This document shows positions 1 through 5,588 of a stretch of 5,588 nucleotides of DNA, piece by piece. The position numbers were made by a program, and so were the translations under genes. Source of the DNA: an uncultured Rhizobiaceae group bacterium (GTDB taxonomy: Bacteria; Pseudomonadota; Alphaproteobacteria; Rhizobiales; Rhizobiaceae); NCBI GenBank assembly GCA_938030645.1, contig CALHHQ010000145.1:1-5588 (forward strand), in the 5' to 3' direction. Position 1 is the stretch's first letter; every line of letters begins with the position of its first letter. The notes under the pieces were generated by a model, which was not told the origin of the DNA, did no database searches, and saw nothing but the letters and a program-made list of their open reading frames with translations.

Positions 1-1437
1 ATCAATCGCAGCCAAAGCTGTTTGGCGCAGGGTTCCCATATTGGTGGCAGAGCCGTCTCCGACCACACCGTCTTTGTCCATATAGACAAACCACTGTGGC
101 GTATTGCGGAAAATAATGGGTTTTTTGGAACGCCAAGAATGAGGATATTCGTGTTTGACACGGCCGCGGGCAAACAGGTTGTTTTCGCCAATCAAAGCGG
201 TGATGACCTTCTGGTTCGCATCGCCTTTTTTGCCTTTGTCGTCGATCACCCGTGCGCCTTCAAAACCCGGTGCATCTTCGGTGTAGAACCCACCATCATC
301 CACGGGAAACGGAATGCGCGTGTCGATGCCCATGGCCTCAATAGTGGCCGTGTTCGCCATCCAAGCTTCGAAGTCATCACGACCGTGGCTTGGCGCAGTG
401 TGCACAAATCCAGTACCCGCATCGTCTGTGACATGATCACCAGCAAGCATGGGAACCGTGAAACCGTAGAATGGGTCGACGTTTGCGAGAGGGTGTTGGA
501 GGCTGAAGTCTCCAAGTTCCTTAGCAGATACATCACGTAGTCTGTTAAGTGTGACTTTAGCTTTAATTGCACATTCTTCCGCCAATCGATCTGCAAAAAT
601 CAATTTATCGCCAGCTTGTGGGCCAAAGTCCTGTTCTGCACCTGCTACTTCGAACAACCCATAATTGACGCGAGTTGAATAACAAACTGCGCGGTTAGCT
701 GGAATTGTCCAAGGTGTTGTTGTCCAAATAACGACTGATGCGCCTTCTAGATCTTTGTTTCCTTGAACAGGAAACTTCACCCAAACCGTGTCGCTCTCAT
801 AAATTTCATATTCGATTTCGGCTTCGGCCAGTGCGGTGCGTTCAACTACACTCCACATGATCGGTTTTGAGCCACGATAGAGCTGCCCGCTTTTGGCGAA
901 TTTCATCAACTCGTTGGCGATGATGGCCTCGGACTCGAAGTTCATCGTGAGATACGGCTGTTTGAAATCACCCGTCACGCCAAGGCGCAGAAATTCTTCC
1001 GTCTGCACGCCGACCCAATGGGCAGCAAAATCACGGCATTCCTTGCGGAATTCGTTGATCGGCACTTCATCCTTGTTTTTGCCTTTGGCGCGATACTGCT
1101 CTTCGATTTTCCATTCGATGGGCAGACCATGGCAGTCCCAACCGGGCACATAATTTGAATCATACCCGCGCATTTGAAACGAACGCGTGATGATGTCTTT
1201 CAGAATTTTGTTCAGTGCGTGCCCGATATGCAAGTTACCGTTTGCATAGGGAGGACCATCATGAAGTACATATTTCGGGCGGCCCGCTGCATCTTCACGC
1301 AGCTTTTTGTAGAGGTCTTGCTCTTCCCATTTCGCAATCATTTCCGGCTCTTTTTTCGGGAGGCCAGCACGCATAGGAAATTCAGTTTTTGGAAGGTTGA
1401 GTGTCAGCGAATAATCGCGGGTCTCGGATTCAGACAT
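1..1437 (-). CDS. ileS: Isoleucyl-tRNA synthetase, N-terminal 479 residues (3' end outside the window)
   Basis: Cytoplasmic class Ia aminoacyl-tRNA synthetase that activates isoleucine with ATP, loads it onto tRNA-Ile and hydrolyses mischarged Val-tRNA-Ile. The reading frame is open from an ATG at 1437 to the window edge. Visible in order are the Rossmann ATP-binding signature GPPYANGNLHIGH (residues 61-73, HIGH at 70-73), GWDCHGLPIEWK (99-110), WSVVERTALAEAE (195-207), the start of the CP1 editing domain with WTTTPWTIPAN (238-248), and the editing-site segment GTGFVHTAPSHGRDDF (341-356). Asp355 there aligns with the E. coli editing residue Asp342. HSWRSKKPIIFRNTPQWFV (433-451) marks the return to the catalytic core. 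The KMSKS loop, anticodon-binding domain and any C-terminal zinc site would lie beyond position 1; family members are usually about 900-1000 residues, so roughly half is present. The start fits because the HIGH motif sits at the usual distance, but the Shine-Dalgarno before it is weak. It is the last minus-strand gene seen here, 59 nt after a possible small ORF. Identification is essentially certain. Confidence 0.98.
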   Translation of the reverse strand, partial: MSESETRDYSLTLNLPKTEFPMRAGLPKKEPEMIAKWEEQDLYKKLREDAAGRPKYVLHDGPPYANGNLHIGHALNKILKDIITRSFQMRGYDSNYVPGWDCHGLPIEWKIEEQYRAKGKNKDEVPINEFRKECRDFAAHWVGVQTEEFLRLGVTGDFKQPYLTMNFESEAIIANELMKFAKSGQLYRGSKPIMWSVVERTALAEAEIEYEIYESDTVWVKFPVQGNKDLEGASVVIWTTTPWTIPANRAVCYSTRVNYGLFEVAGAEQDFGPQAGDKLIFADRLAEECAIKAKVTLNRLRDVSAKELGDFSLQHPLANVDPFYGFTVPMLAGDHVTDDAGTGFVHTAPSHGRDDFEAWMANTATIEAMGIDTRIPFPVDDGGFYTEDAPGFEGARVIDDKGKKGDANQKVITALIGENNLFARGRVKHEYPHSWRSKKPIIFRNTPQWFVYMDKDGVVGDGSATNMGTLRQTALAAID

Positions 1438-1464
1438 GGAAATCTTATCTCAGGTTTCAGCCAG

Positions 1465-1480
1465 TTTGCGGTGGCGCAAA
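1465..1480 (-). repeat. 6-bp hairpin with tetraloop in the ileS 5' leader
   Basis: TTTGCG and CGCAAA flank a four-base loop (CCAC on the minus strand). The hairpin lies in the 59-nt gap between the candidate small ORF and the ileS start, 27 nt before the ATG. As RNA it would be a compact stem-loop ahead of the ileS ribosome-binding region. No T run follows. A regulatory role is only a possibility. Confidence 0.5.
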
Positions 1481-1496
1481 TTGCACTGCGGTCATT

Positions 1497-1694
1497 TCAA
1501 TACTTGATGAGGTTGGCCCAACTGAAGTGGCACGGGCCTGTGCCTTCCCGATCTTCGCCGTTCAGCTGAAGATCGGGCCCATAATTCGTATGATTTGGCG
1601 GTGCATATTCCGCCCTTCGCATTTGGCAACACGTTTCATGACAGCTGCATAGCAAAGGCTTGTCAGGGTTTCCAGCGGAAACCGCATTCCACAT
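1497..1694 (-). CDS. Possible small protein of 65 residues, unrecognised
   Basis: I do not recognise this ORF. Its ATG (1694-1692) shares one base with the TGA stop of the preceding SDR gene (TGATG), a common translational-coupling arrangement, and it ends at 1497, 59 nt before ileS. The product is hydrophilic, without a signal peptide or membrane helix. It carries a cysteine cluster CSCHETCC (residues 16-23) and a C-terminal segment GTGPCHFSWANLIKY (51-65) that reads like real protein. A second in-frame ATG at 1622 would give a 41-residue product starting MRRAEYAPPNHTNYG. Neither start has a good Shine-Dalgarno. Third-position GC is about 58% in the C-terminal part by my count, which is plausible for a gene. 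Against it, the same DNA contains several strong inverted repeats that could instead be an RNA element or explain an accidental open frame. The cysteines might bind metal, but the spacing matches no family I know. Treat it as a candidate gene. Confidence 0.35.
   Translation of the reverse strand: MWNAVSAGNPDKPLLCSCHETCCQMRRAEYAPPNHTNYGPDLQLNGEDREGTGPCHFSWANLIKY
1547..1577 (-). repeat. Perfect 10-bp inverted repeat in the SDR-ileS interval
   Basis: CCCGATCTTC at 1547-1556 pairs perfectly with GAAGATCGGG at 1568-1577 across an 11-nt loop. This is the longest perfect stem I found in the window. No T tract follows on either strand, so it does not look like a Rho-independent terminator. A smaller stem lies next to it (GGCAC 1529-1533 with GTGCC 1540-1544), and an 11-nt palindrome is at 1512-1522. 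All fall in the candidate small ORF upstream of ileS. The feature could be an RNA structure, a protein-binding site, or a coincidence of coding sequence. Confidence 0.6.
1667..1683 (-). repeat. Perfect 7-bp inverted repeat just after the second SDR stop
   Basis: GGTTTCC and GGAAACC flank a three-base loop, 10 nt downstream of the SDR stop codon at 1694-1696. The position would suit a terminator or an mRNA-stabilising hairpin, but no T run follows on the minus strand, so it is not a standard intrinsic terminator. It also lies within the candidate small ORF. Confidence 0.6.
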
Positions 1695-2455
1695 CAGTAA
1701 GTGTTGGAATCCAGTTTATCGAAAATCACCTTGCGCATCATCTTCGACATCATATTGGGGGCCAGTTTGCCAAAGAATTTCGCGGCACCAGCGCCCTTGC
1801 CCGCATAGAGTTCTTTTTTGCCTTTTGAAGCTGCTTTTAAGATCAGCTTTGCCATGTCTTCAGGCAACATGCGCTTGTTGGCTTTGGCATCTTTTGGGGA
1901 ATATCGCTCGGCGTGTTCCGTTCTGATTGGGCCAGGGAACACTGCTGTGACACCCACGCCGCGCTTTTTGAAAGGCTTGCGAACGCTTTTGGCATAGATC
2001 GCCAATGCGTCTTTAGTGGCCGCATAAACACTAGCGCCCGGATAGCCGACCGCATGAGATAAAGACGAGATAAACACCATTTGAGATTTAGGCGCCATAT
2101 TGTCTTGGTGCATTAAGCCCGATGCCAAAACCAAAGGTGCTGTGAGATTGATGGCGATAAGTTTTTGATATGCTGCGCCAGGAATTTCTTCGAAACGCCC
2201 CGTTGCGCTGATACCGGCATTCAAAACCACAAGATCAAACTTCACGTCCTTCACATCGCGCATCAGACGCTGAATGGAATTTGGATTGGCAAGATCAGCC
2301 AGTATGACCCGACACGATCCTCGACTTTTGATCGCCAATGCGTCCAACGCATCTGTATCACGATCAACGGCCCACACTTCGTGGCCCGCATCCAACAATT
2401 GGTCAGTCATTGCACGGCCTAGACCGTTGGCTGCACCTGTTATCAACGCTTTCAC
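1694..2455 (-). CDS. Short-chain dehydrogenase/reductase (SDR), NAD(P)-dependent oxidoreductase
   Basis: Classical cytoplasmic SDR of 253 residues; substrate unknown. The Rossmann fold begins at once with the cofactor motif TGAANGLG (residues 6-13). Asp31 in VDRD follows strand beta-2 and suggests NAD(H), although the neighbouring Arg32 leaves NADP(H) possible. ADL (53-55), NAG (79-81) and Asn103 follow, then the catalytic Ser131, Tyr144 and Lys148 (YAATK) and the PGPIRT motif (174-179). A basic C-terminal tail rich in Lys, Gly and Met (about 215-245) follows the core and resembles helical extensions in some SDRs. The chosen start is the GTG at 2455: it overlaps the upstream SDR stop as GTGA, has a perfect AGGAGG 7 nt ahead, and leaves the usual short lead before the glycine motif. 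An upstream ATG at 2494 would lie inside the previous gene and add 13 residues without such a site. Coupled translation with the upstream SDR is likely. All catalytic residues are present, so it should be active; assigning a pathway would be guesswork. Confidence 0.93.
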   Translation of the reverse strand: MKALITGAANGLGRAMTDQLLDAGHEVWAVDRDTDALDALAIKSRGSCRVILADLANPNSIQRLMRDVKDVKFDLVVLNAGISATGRFEEIPGAAYQKLIAINLTAPLVLASGLMHQDNMAPKSQMVFISSLSHAVGYPGASVYAATKDALAIYAKSVRKPFKKRGVGVTAVFPGPIRTEHAERYSPKDAKANKRMLPEDMAKLILKAASKGKKELYAGKGAGAAKFFGKLAPNMMSKMMRKVIFDKLDSNTY

Positions 2456-3189
2456 AGCTCCCCCTCCTTTGCAGAAGAGAACACAGACGACCAACCATAA
2501 GTTCGAGATAAAATGCGTTTGTTGTCACGGTTGCGGATGGAGCGTTGAATGGCTTTCACCGCACGTTTTGTGGGCATGAAAAACATACGAACCATACCCG
2601 TTTTCAATCCGGCTTTGGCATGCATTTTTGTACGGGTGGGACCAGGGTGTATAATCTGTACATGGGCTTTGTTGCGCCACTCTTCGCGCAACGATCTTAC
2701 AAATCCATCCAACCCAGCTTTGGTCGCGGCGTAAGTGGCAAACTGCGCCTGCCCTTTTACAGCTGTCGATCCAATCATTGTTAGCTGACCTTGGGCGGCA
2801 AACAGGAGTGGTGCAATTGCTTTTGCAATCAGTACAGGTGCAGTCAGATTGATGGTGATCTGGCGCTGTATCTCTTCGGGCGTTTCTTCTGCGGGATGGC
2901 CTGTCCATCCTGTGGCGGCGTTAAGAATTGCGAGATCAATACTCTCCCATTCGAACTTTTCCATGGCTTGCGCAATCGCGCGAGCGGCAGCTTCTGGCTC
3001 GCTCTGATCGGCGCGAATATATGCAATGTTTGGAGAGCCGAAGAAATCGAGATCATTTGTCAGCAATTGACGGCCTGTCGCGACCACACGATGGCCCCGA
3101 CTTGCATAAGCTTTGGCCAGTTCAAAACCCAAACCATCGGTTGCTCCCGTGATCAAGATATTGCGGCTTTTCAATATTCGACGCGCCAC
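2452..3189 (-). CDS. Short-chain dehydrogenase/reductase (SDR), probably NADP-dependent
   Basis: Classical SDR oxidoreductase of 245 residues; substrate unknown. The cofactor motif TGATDGLG is at residues 14-21, and TGR (38-40) places a basic Arg40 after strand beta-2, which usually favours NADP(H). Asp61 follows beta-3. The structural NNAG motif appears as NAA (90-92), a mild variant. Asn114, Ser141, Tyr153 and Lys157 (YAATK) complete the catalytic tetrad, and PGPTRT is at 182-187. After the core come a basic segment (FMPTKRAVKAIQRSIRNR) and a C-terminus ending EGEL. The start is a GTG at 3189, three bases after the ribF stop, with a usable AGGTGG about 8 nt ahead. The 3' end overlaps the next SDR by 4 nt (GTGA). 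The two SDRs share only the fold motifs, so if they arose by duplication it was long ago. Its place behind ribF does not define a substrate, since SDRs use nicotinamide rather than flavin cofactors. Confidence 0.93.
   Translation of the reverse strand: MARRILKSRNILITGATDGLGFELAKAYASRGHRVVATGRQLLTNDLDFFGSPNIAYIRADQSEPEAAARAIAQAMEKFEWESIDLAILNAATGWTGHPAEETPEEIQRQITINLTAPVLIAKAIAPLLFAAQGQLTMIGSTAVKGQAQFATYAATKAGLDGFVRSLREEWRNKAHVQIIHPGPTRTKMHAKAGLKTGMVRMFFMPTKRAVKAIQRSIRNRDNKRILSRTYGWSSVFSSAKEGEL
2463..2468 (-). promoter_or_regulatory. Strong Shine-Dalgarno site for the second SDR gene
   Basis: On the minus strand AGGAGG stands 7 nt before the GTG at 2455, inside the last codons of the upstream SDR gene. 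It is the best ribosome-binding site in the window and decides the start of the downstream SDR in favour of GTG rather than the ATG at 2494. It may let the second SDR be made independently of, as well as coupled to, the first. Confidence 0.85.
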
Positions 3190-3192
3190 AGC

Positions 3193-4188
3193 CTATCCCA
3201 CCTGCAAATTTGCGAAATTGAGGTTCATATCCAATTCAGACAGCGGTTTCACCCCGCCTAAAACGGATCGTGCTTCCAACGAGTCTTTATCCATCTGTTC
3301 AATCAGAGCTTCGGCGCTCTCGAATTTCTCTTCACCACGCAAATAGGAAAACAGAGAGACTTCAATGTTCTGACCATAGAGATCACCTGAATAATCGAAG
3401 ATAAACGTCTCCAACAAAGCGGGCCCATTGTCGAAGGTTGGACGGCGACCGTAGCTTGCGACACCGTTGCGCAGAATTCCATCTTCTGTTCGCAACCGCA
3501 CGGCGTAAATTCCATGGGCTAAATGACAGCTTTCCGGCAGTGACAGATTGGCAGTGGGGTAGCCCAATGTACGTCCCAGTTGTTGGCCTTTGATAACTTC
3601 GCCAGCAACACACCAGCGATAGCCAAGTAGGCCCGCCGTCTCCACCACGTCACCCGCACCCAGACATCTTCTTATTCGACTTGATGATATCGCTTCACTG
3701 TTTTCATCTTCATGGGCCTCAACAATGGTCACGCCAAAGTTTTCCGAAACGCCCTTTGCACGCAAGAAATCTGGCGTACCCATGCGATCTTTGCCGAACA
3801 TAAAGTTGAAACCGGACACCACATGGCTTGCACCAGCTTTTTCCAGCAAGAAGTGGTCCACAAAATCGTCGGCGCTGGTGGAAGCAAGATCGCGGGTGAA
3901 GGGCAATGTGAGGAGACCGTCTAGACCAAACTCTTGCAAAACACGCGCCTTCATATTTTCTGGCGTTAGACGAAAAACAGGGGATTCTGGTTTGAACAGT
4001 GTGCGCGGGTGTGGCTCGAATGAAATTGCATAGGCCTTGCTGTTGGTTTTGCGGGCCGTTTCCAGCGCAGACTGCAACACGGTTTGATGCCCTCTGTGAA
4101 CACCATCAAAATTCCCGATAGCCAGCACCGCGCCGCGCTCAACGTCCGCAACAGCATTGATCAGATTATGGTGCAGAAAACCAGTCAC
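3193..4188 (-). CDS. ribF: Bifunctional riboflavin kinase / FAD synthetase (FMN adenylyltransferase)
   Basis: Cytoplasmic enzyme that phosphorylates riboflavin to FMN and then adenylates FMN to FAD. With the GTG start at 4188 the product is 331 residues, normal for RibF. The N-terminal nucleotidyltransferase domain shows GNFDGVHRGH (25-34), ISFEPHPRTLF (about 56-66), a VSGFNFMFGKDRMG segment (about 125-138) and SSSRIR (168-173). The C-terminal flavokinase domain shows GRTLGYPTANL (205-215, PTAN at 211-214), GRRPTF (247-252) and the catalytic Glu260 in LLETF. The start is uncertain. The ATG at 4224 gives 343 residues but overlaps the upstream gene by 34 nt and has no visible Shine-Dalgarno. 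The GTG at 4188 lies 2 nt after the upstream stop with GGAAGG 9 nt ahead, and it puts the GNFDG motif at the distance seen in E. coli RibF. The gene sits between a HAD protein and an SDR in a tightly packed cluster. I see no FMN riboswitch. Confidence 0.96.
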   Translation of the reverse strand: MTGFLHHNLINAVADVERGAVLAIGNFDGVHRGHQTVLQSALETARKTNSKAYAISFEPHPRTLFKPESPVFRLTPENMKARVLQEFGLDGLLTLPFTRDLASTSADDFVDHFLLEKAGASHVVSGFNFMFGKDRMGTPDFLRAKGVSENFGVTIVEAHEDENSEAISSSRIRRCLGAGDVVETAGLLGYRWCVAGEVIKGQQLGRTLGYPTANLSLPESCHLAHGIYAVRLRTEDGILRNGVASYGRRPTFDNGPALLETFIFDYSGDLYGQNIEVSLFSYLRGEEKFESAEALIEQMDKDSLEARSVLGGVKPLSELDMNLNFANLQVG

Positions 4189-4190
4189 GT

Positions 4191-5069
4191 TTAGGGGCCT
4201 TCCCAGCTTAATCGTGGCATCCAAAAATTTGGCTTTGCGCCATTTTTGTCGAGAAACTCAAACAGCTTTGTTTCGTCTGGCACGTCGGGATCACCATATT
4301 CGCCGCTGTGAATACCGGCGCTTATATATAGGAGATCGTATCCATTAGATTGCGCGCCTGCCACGTCTGTCGGCATTCCATCGCCAATGGCAATTGCGTC
4401 TGATTTCTGAAGTTCACCACCTGCCACGGCTTGTAGTTTTTCAAACGCGAGTTCGTAAATTGGTTTGTGTGGTTTTCCAGCAACGCGGGTCACGCCGCCC
4501 AACTGTTCATACAATCGCGCCAATGCACCCGCGCACCAGATCAATCGATCACCGCGCTCGACCACCAAATCTGGATTGGCGCAAATGAATGGCACACCAC
4601 GGCGCACATAGGCCGACAAGATATGCGTATAGTCTTGAGGTGTTTCTTTTTCATCGTCGATCAAGCCGGTGCAAACGATTGTTTGGGCGTCGGCACCGTC
4701 GCACAATTCAACATCCAAACCATCGAACAGTGGCAGGTCGCGGTCAGGACCCAAATGGAACACCGGACCATCGGCCTTAGAAATCAAAACTCTGGTCACA
4801 TCACCTGATGTGGCAATGTCGTCATAACTGTCATCTCGAACACCGAGTTCTTTTAGCTGTTGGCGGACACCTTCATTTGGTCGCGGTGAGTTTGTGATCA
4901 AGACCACACGACCACCCTGCTCGCGATAAGCAGCCAATGCATCCACTGAACTTTGATAGACGGACTGACCATTGTGGACCACGCCCCAGACATCACTTAA
5001 AATGCCTTTGTAAGACGGTGCAATCTCGACCAATCCGTTTGCGCGATGGGAAATGGAGGAAGATGACAT
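4191..5069 (-). CDS. HAD-superfamily subfamily IIA protein, TIGR01459-like putative phosphatase
   Basis: Haloacid-dehalogenase-like protein resembling the alphaproteobacterial TIGR01459 group related to NagD; substrate unknown. From the ATG at 5069 it has 292 residues. Motif I is LSDVWGVVHNG (24-34): nucleophile Asp26 is present, but the usual second Asp two residues later is Trp28. Motif II is LITNSPR (57-63, Thr59). A C2-type cap follows, with SGDVTR (88-93), FHLGPDRDLPLF (104-115) and ICANPDLVVERGDR (162-175). Motif III is Lys199 in AGKPHKPIYE, and motif IV is GDGMPTD (229-235). A GTG at 5135 would extend it by 22 residues. I prefer 5069 because it leaves the short lead before motif I that I recall as typical of this group, although neither start has a clear Shine-Dalgarno. 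Its stop is 2 nt before the likely ribF GTG, so the two are probably cotranslated. A flavin-pathway phosphatase is one idea from context, not shown by the sequence. Confidence 0.92.
   Translation of the reverse strand: MSSSSISHRANGLVEIAPSYKGILSDVWGVVHNGQSVYQSSVDALAAYREQGGRVVLITNSPRPNEGVRQQLKELGVRDDSYDDIATSGDVTRVLISKADGPVFHLGPDRDLPLFDGLDVELCDGADAQTIVCTGLIDDEKETPQDYTHILSAYVRRGVPFICANPDLVVERGDRLIWCAGALARLYEQLGGVTRVAGKPHKPIYELAFEKLQAVAGGELQKSDAIAIGDGMPTDVAGAQSNGYDLLYISAGIHSGEYGDPDVPDETKLFEFLDKNGAKPNFWMPRLSWEGP
4198..4203 (-). promoter_or_regulatory. Candidate ribosome-binding site deciding the ribF start
   Basis: GGAAGG on the minus strand lies 9 nt before the GTG at 4188, within the last codons of the HAD gene. 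It is an imperfect match to the anti-Shine-Dalgarno, but nothing comparable precedes the alternative ATG at 4224. It favours the shorter 331-residue RibF. Confidence 0.45.
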
Positions 5070-5170
5070 ATGTGTGCAAGCCGTTTTGGTAAATTCCCCC
5101 TTCGCGTAAGGCGCTGTTGGCAAACCGTCAAGCACCCATCAGTTTTGAGGTTAAACGTACCAGCGCAGTC

Positions 5171-5200
5171 CTAATAAGAACGGTGTATTTCTCAAGTCAC
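5171..5200 (-). promoter_or_regulatory. Weak candidate promoter for the HAD-ribF-SDR-ileS cluster
   Basis: On the minus strand a -35-like GTGACT (5200-5195) and a -10-like TATTAG (5176-5171) are separated by 18 nt; each matches the sigma-70 consensus at 4 of 6 positions. The site lies upstream of the first minus-strand gene, where a promoter is expected, and would give a leader of about 95 nt to the ATG at 5069. Matches of this quality are common by chance. Confidence 0.25.
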
Positions 5201-5203
5201 TGC

Positions 5204-5230
5204 TTCACTGTTTCAGCGCTAAAGGATAAT
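5204..5230 (+). promoter_or_regulatory. Weak candidate promoter for the divergent membrane-protein gene
   Basis: GATAAT at 5225-5230 matches the -10 consensus at 5 of 6 positions. The best upstream hexamer, TTCACT (5204-5209), matches the -35 at 4 of 6 but with a short 15-nt spacer. It is correctly placed about 60 nt before the ATG at 5289. The rest of 5070-5288 shows nothing else I can name. Confidence 0.25.
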
Positions 5231-5288
5231 GATTCCGTGTTGAAACCTGTTCCCCACACTGGGCAACTTGAGGCGGTGAATTCAGACT

Positions 5289-5588
5289 ATGGAAATTGAG
5301 TCCGACAAATTGTGGTTTAAGCGCTTGTTTGTGCTCACCTGTATCATCGTCATTGGTGTGTCATTGGGCGTGCTCATATCTCGTTTCGGATATGCCTCTC
5401 CTTTGCCAGCGATAGTGGCTTCCATTGGCGCGGTGGTTATTGCCTATATCGGATGGATGCATTTCGCGCTGTCACGGGACGTCACAAATCTCAAAATTCA
5501 CGCTTCGCATTCGGCGCAATATCTCGAAGAGATTGAACGTAGAATGGAAGCTTTGTCCCATGCTTCAACATCACCAGCCAACATGGCA
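5289..5588 (+). CDS. N-terminal 100 residues of a membrane protein with two TM helices (3' end outside the window)
   Basis: The reading frame opens at an ATG at 5289 and stays open to the window edge. An in-frame TGA at 5277-5279 rules out a longer start, and the GGCGGTGA sequence about 9 nt upstream is a fair Shine-Dalgarno. After a short polar N-terminus there are two hydrophobic helices, about residues 12-31 and 39-60, joined by a very short loop (RFGYASP). They are followed by a charged helical stretch SAQYLEEIERRMEAL (75-89) that could start a coiled coil, and then a Ser/Ala/Pro-rich linker. This layout suits an inner-membrane hairpin anchor with a cytoplasmic domain beyond the window. 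From memory, EAL-domain (c-di-GMP phosphodiesterase-like) proteins with a similar two-helix anchor lie next to the TIGR01459 gene in rhizobia, so that is my leading guess. No EAL residues are visible here, and the function must stay open. It is divergent from the HAD gene. Confidence 0.82.
   Translation, partial: MEIESDKLWFKRLFVLTCIIVIGVSLGVLISRFGYASPLPAIVASIGAVVIAYIGWMHFALSRDVTNLKIHASHSAQYLEEIERRMEALSHASTSPANMA

Noticed and set aside
22..540. 172-codon open frame on the plus strand
   Set aside because: It lies wholly antisense to the unmistakable ileS editing domain, and its translation shows no recognisable motif. It is an antisense shadow of coding DNA.
1667..1683. Intrinsic terminator after the second SDR
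   Set aside because: The stem is good, but no T run follows on the minus strand, so I list it only as an inverted repeat.
1438..1693. T-box riboswitch before ileS
   Set aside because: I see no recognisable T-box sequence and no antiterminator/terminator pair, and T-boxes are not expected in Proteobacteria.
2791..3261. 156-codon plus-strand open frame
   Set aside because: It is antisense to the first SDR and the ribF 3' end, whose motifs are clear. The translation is Cys-rich and shows no family signature.
5070..5288. FMN riboswitch upstream of the ribF cluster
   Set aside because: No RFN-element conserved blocks are apparent on the minus strand; the interval shows only weak promoter-like hexamers.
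5117..5299. 60-codon plus-strand open frame in the divergent interval
   Set aside because: It overlaps the start of the membrane-protein gene in another frame, lacks a clear Shine-Dalgarno and shows no protein-like features. The interval is better read as a promoter region.

Overview
The window looks like ordinary chromosome from an alphaproteobacterium, probably of the Hyphomicrobiales/Rhodobacterales type. The evidence is the gene order (a TIGR01459-like HAD protein, then ribF, then ileS) and the near-textbook protein motifs. Base composition is moderate for the class. I see no insertion sequences, phage genes, CRISPR arrays, tRNAs or rRNAs.

Almost everything lies on the minus strand and reads from right to left as one tightly packed cluster. 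In transcription order it holds: a HAD-superfamily subfamily IIA protein (start about 5069, stop 4191); bifunctional riboflavin kinase/FAD synthetase RibF (about 4188 to 3193); a first short-chain dehydrogenase/reductase (SDR, 3189 to 2452); a second, only distantly similar SDR (2455 to 1694); a possible 65-residue small protein (1694 to 1497); and the N-terminal half of isoleucyl-tRNA synthetase IleS (1437 to the window edge). The junctions are very close: 2 nt between HAD and ribF, 3 nt between ribF and the first SDR, a 4-nt GTGA overlap between the SDRs, and a 1-nt TGATG overlap into the small ORF. This points to one translationally coupled operon. Three of the likely start codons are GTG.

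At the right end, a plus-strand gene begins at 5289, divergent from the cluster, and runs off the window. It starts with two membrane helices followed by a short helical, coiled-coil-like stretch. The interval 5070-5288 between the divergent genes holds weak promoter-like hexamers for each direction.

Functionally, RibF makes FMN and FAD, IleS charges tRNA-Ile with proofreading, and the two SDRs are NAD(P)-dependent oxidoreductases of unknown substrate. The HAD protein is a putative phosphatase whose neighbourhood suggests, without proving, a link to flavin metabolism. The least ordinary part is 1438-1693, between the second SDR and ileS. There an unrecognised small ORF coincides with several clear inverted repeats, including a perfect 10-bp stem. 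It could be a small coupled gene, a structured leader for ileS, or both.
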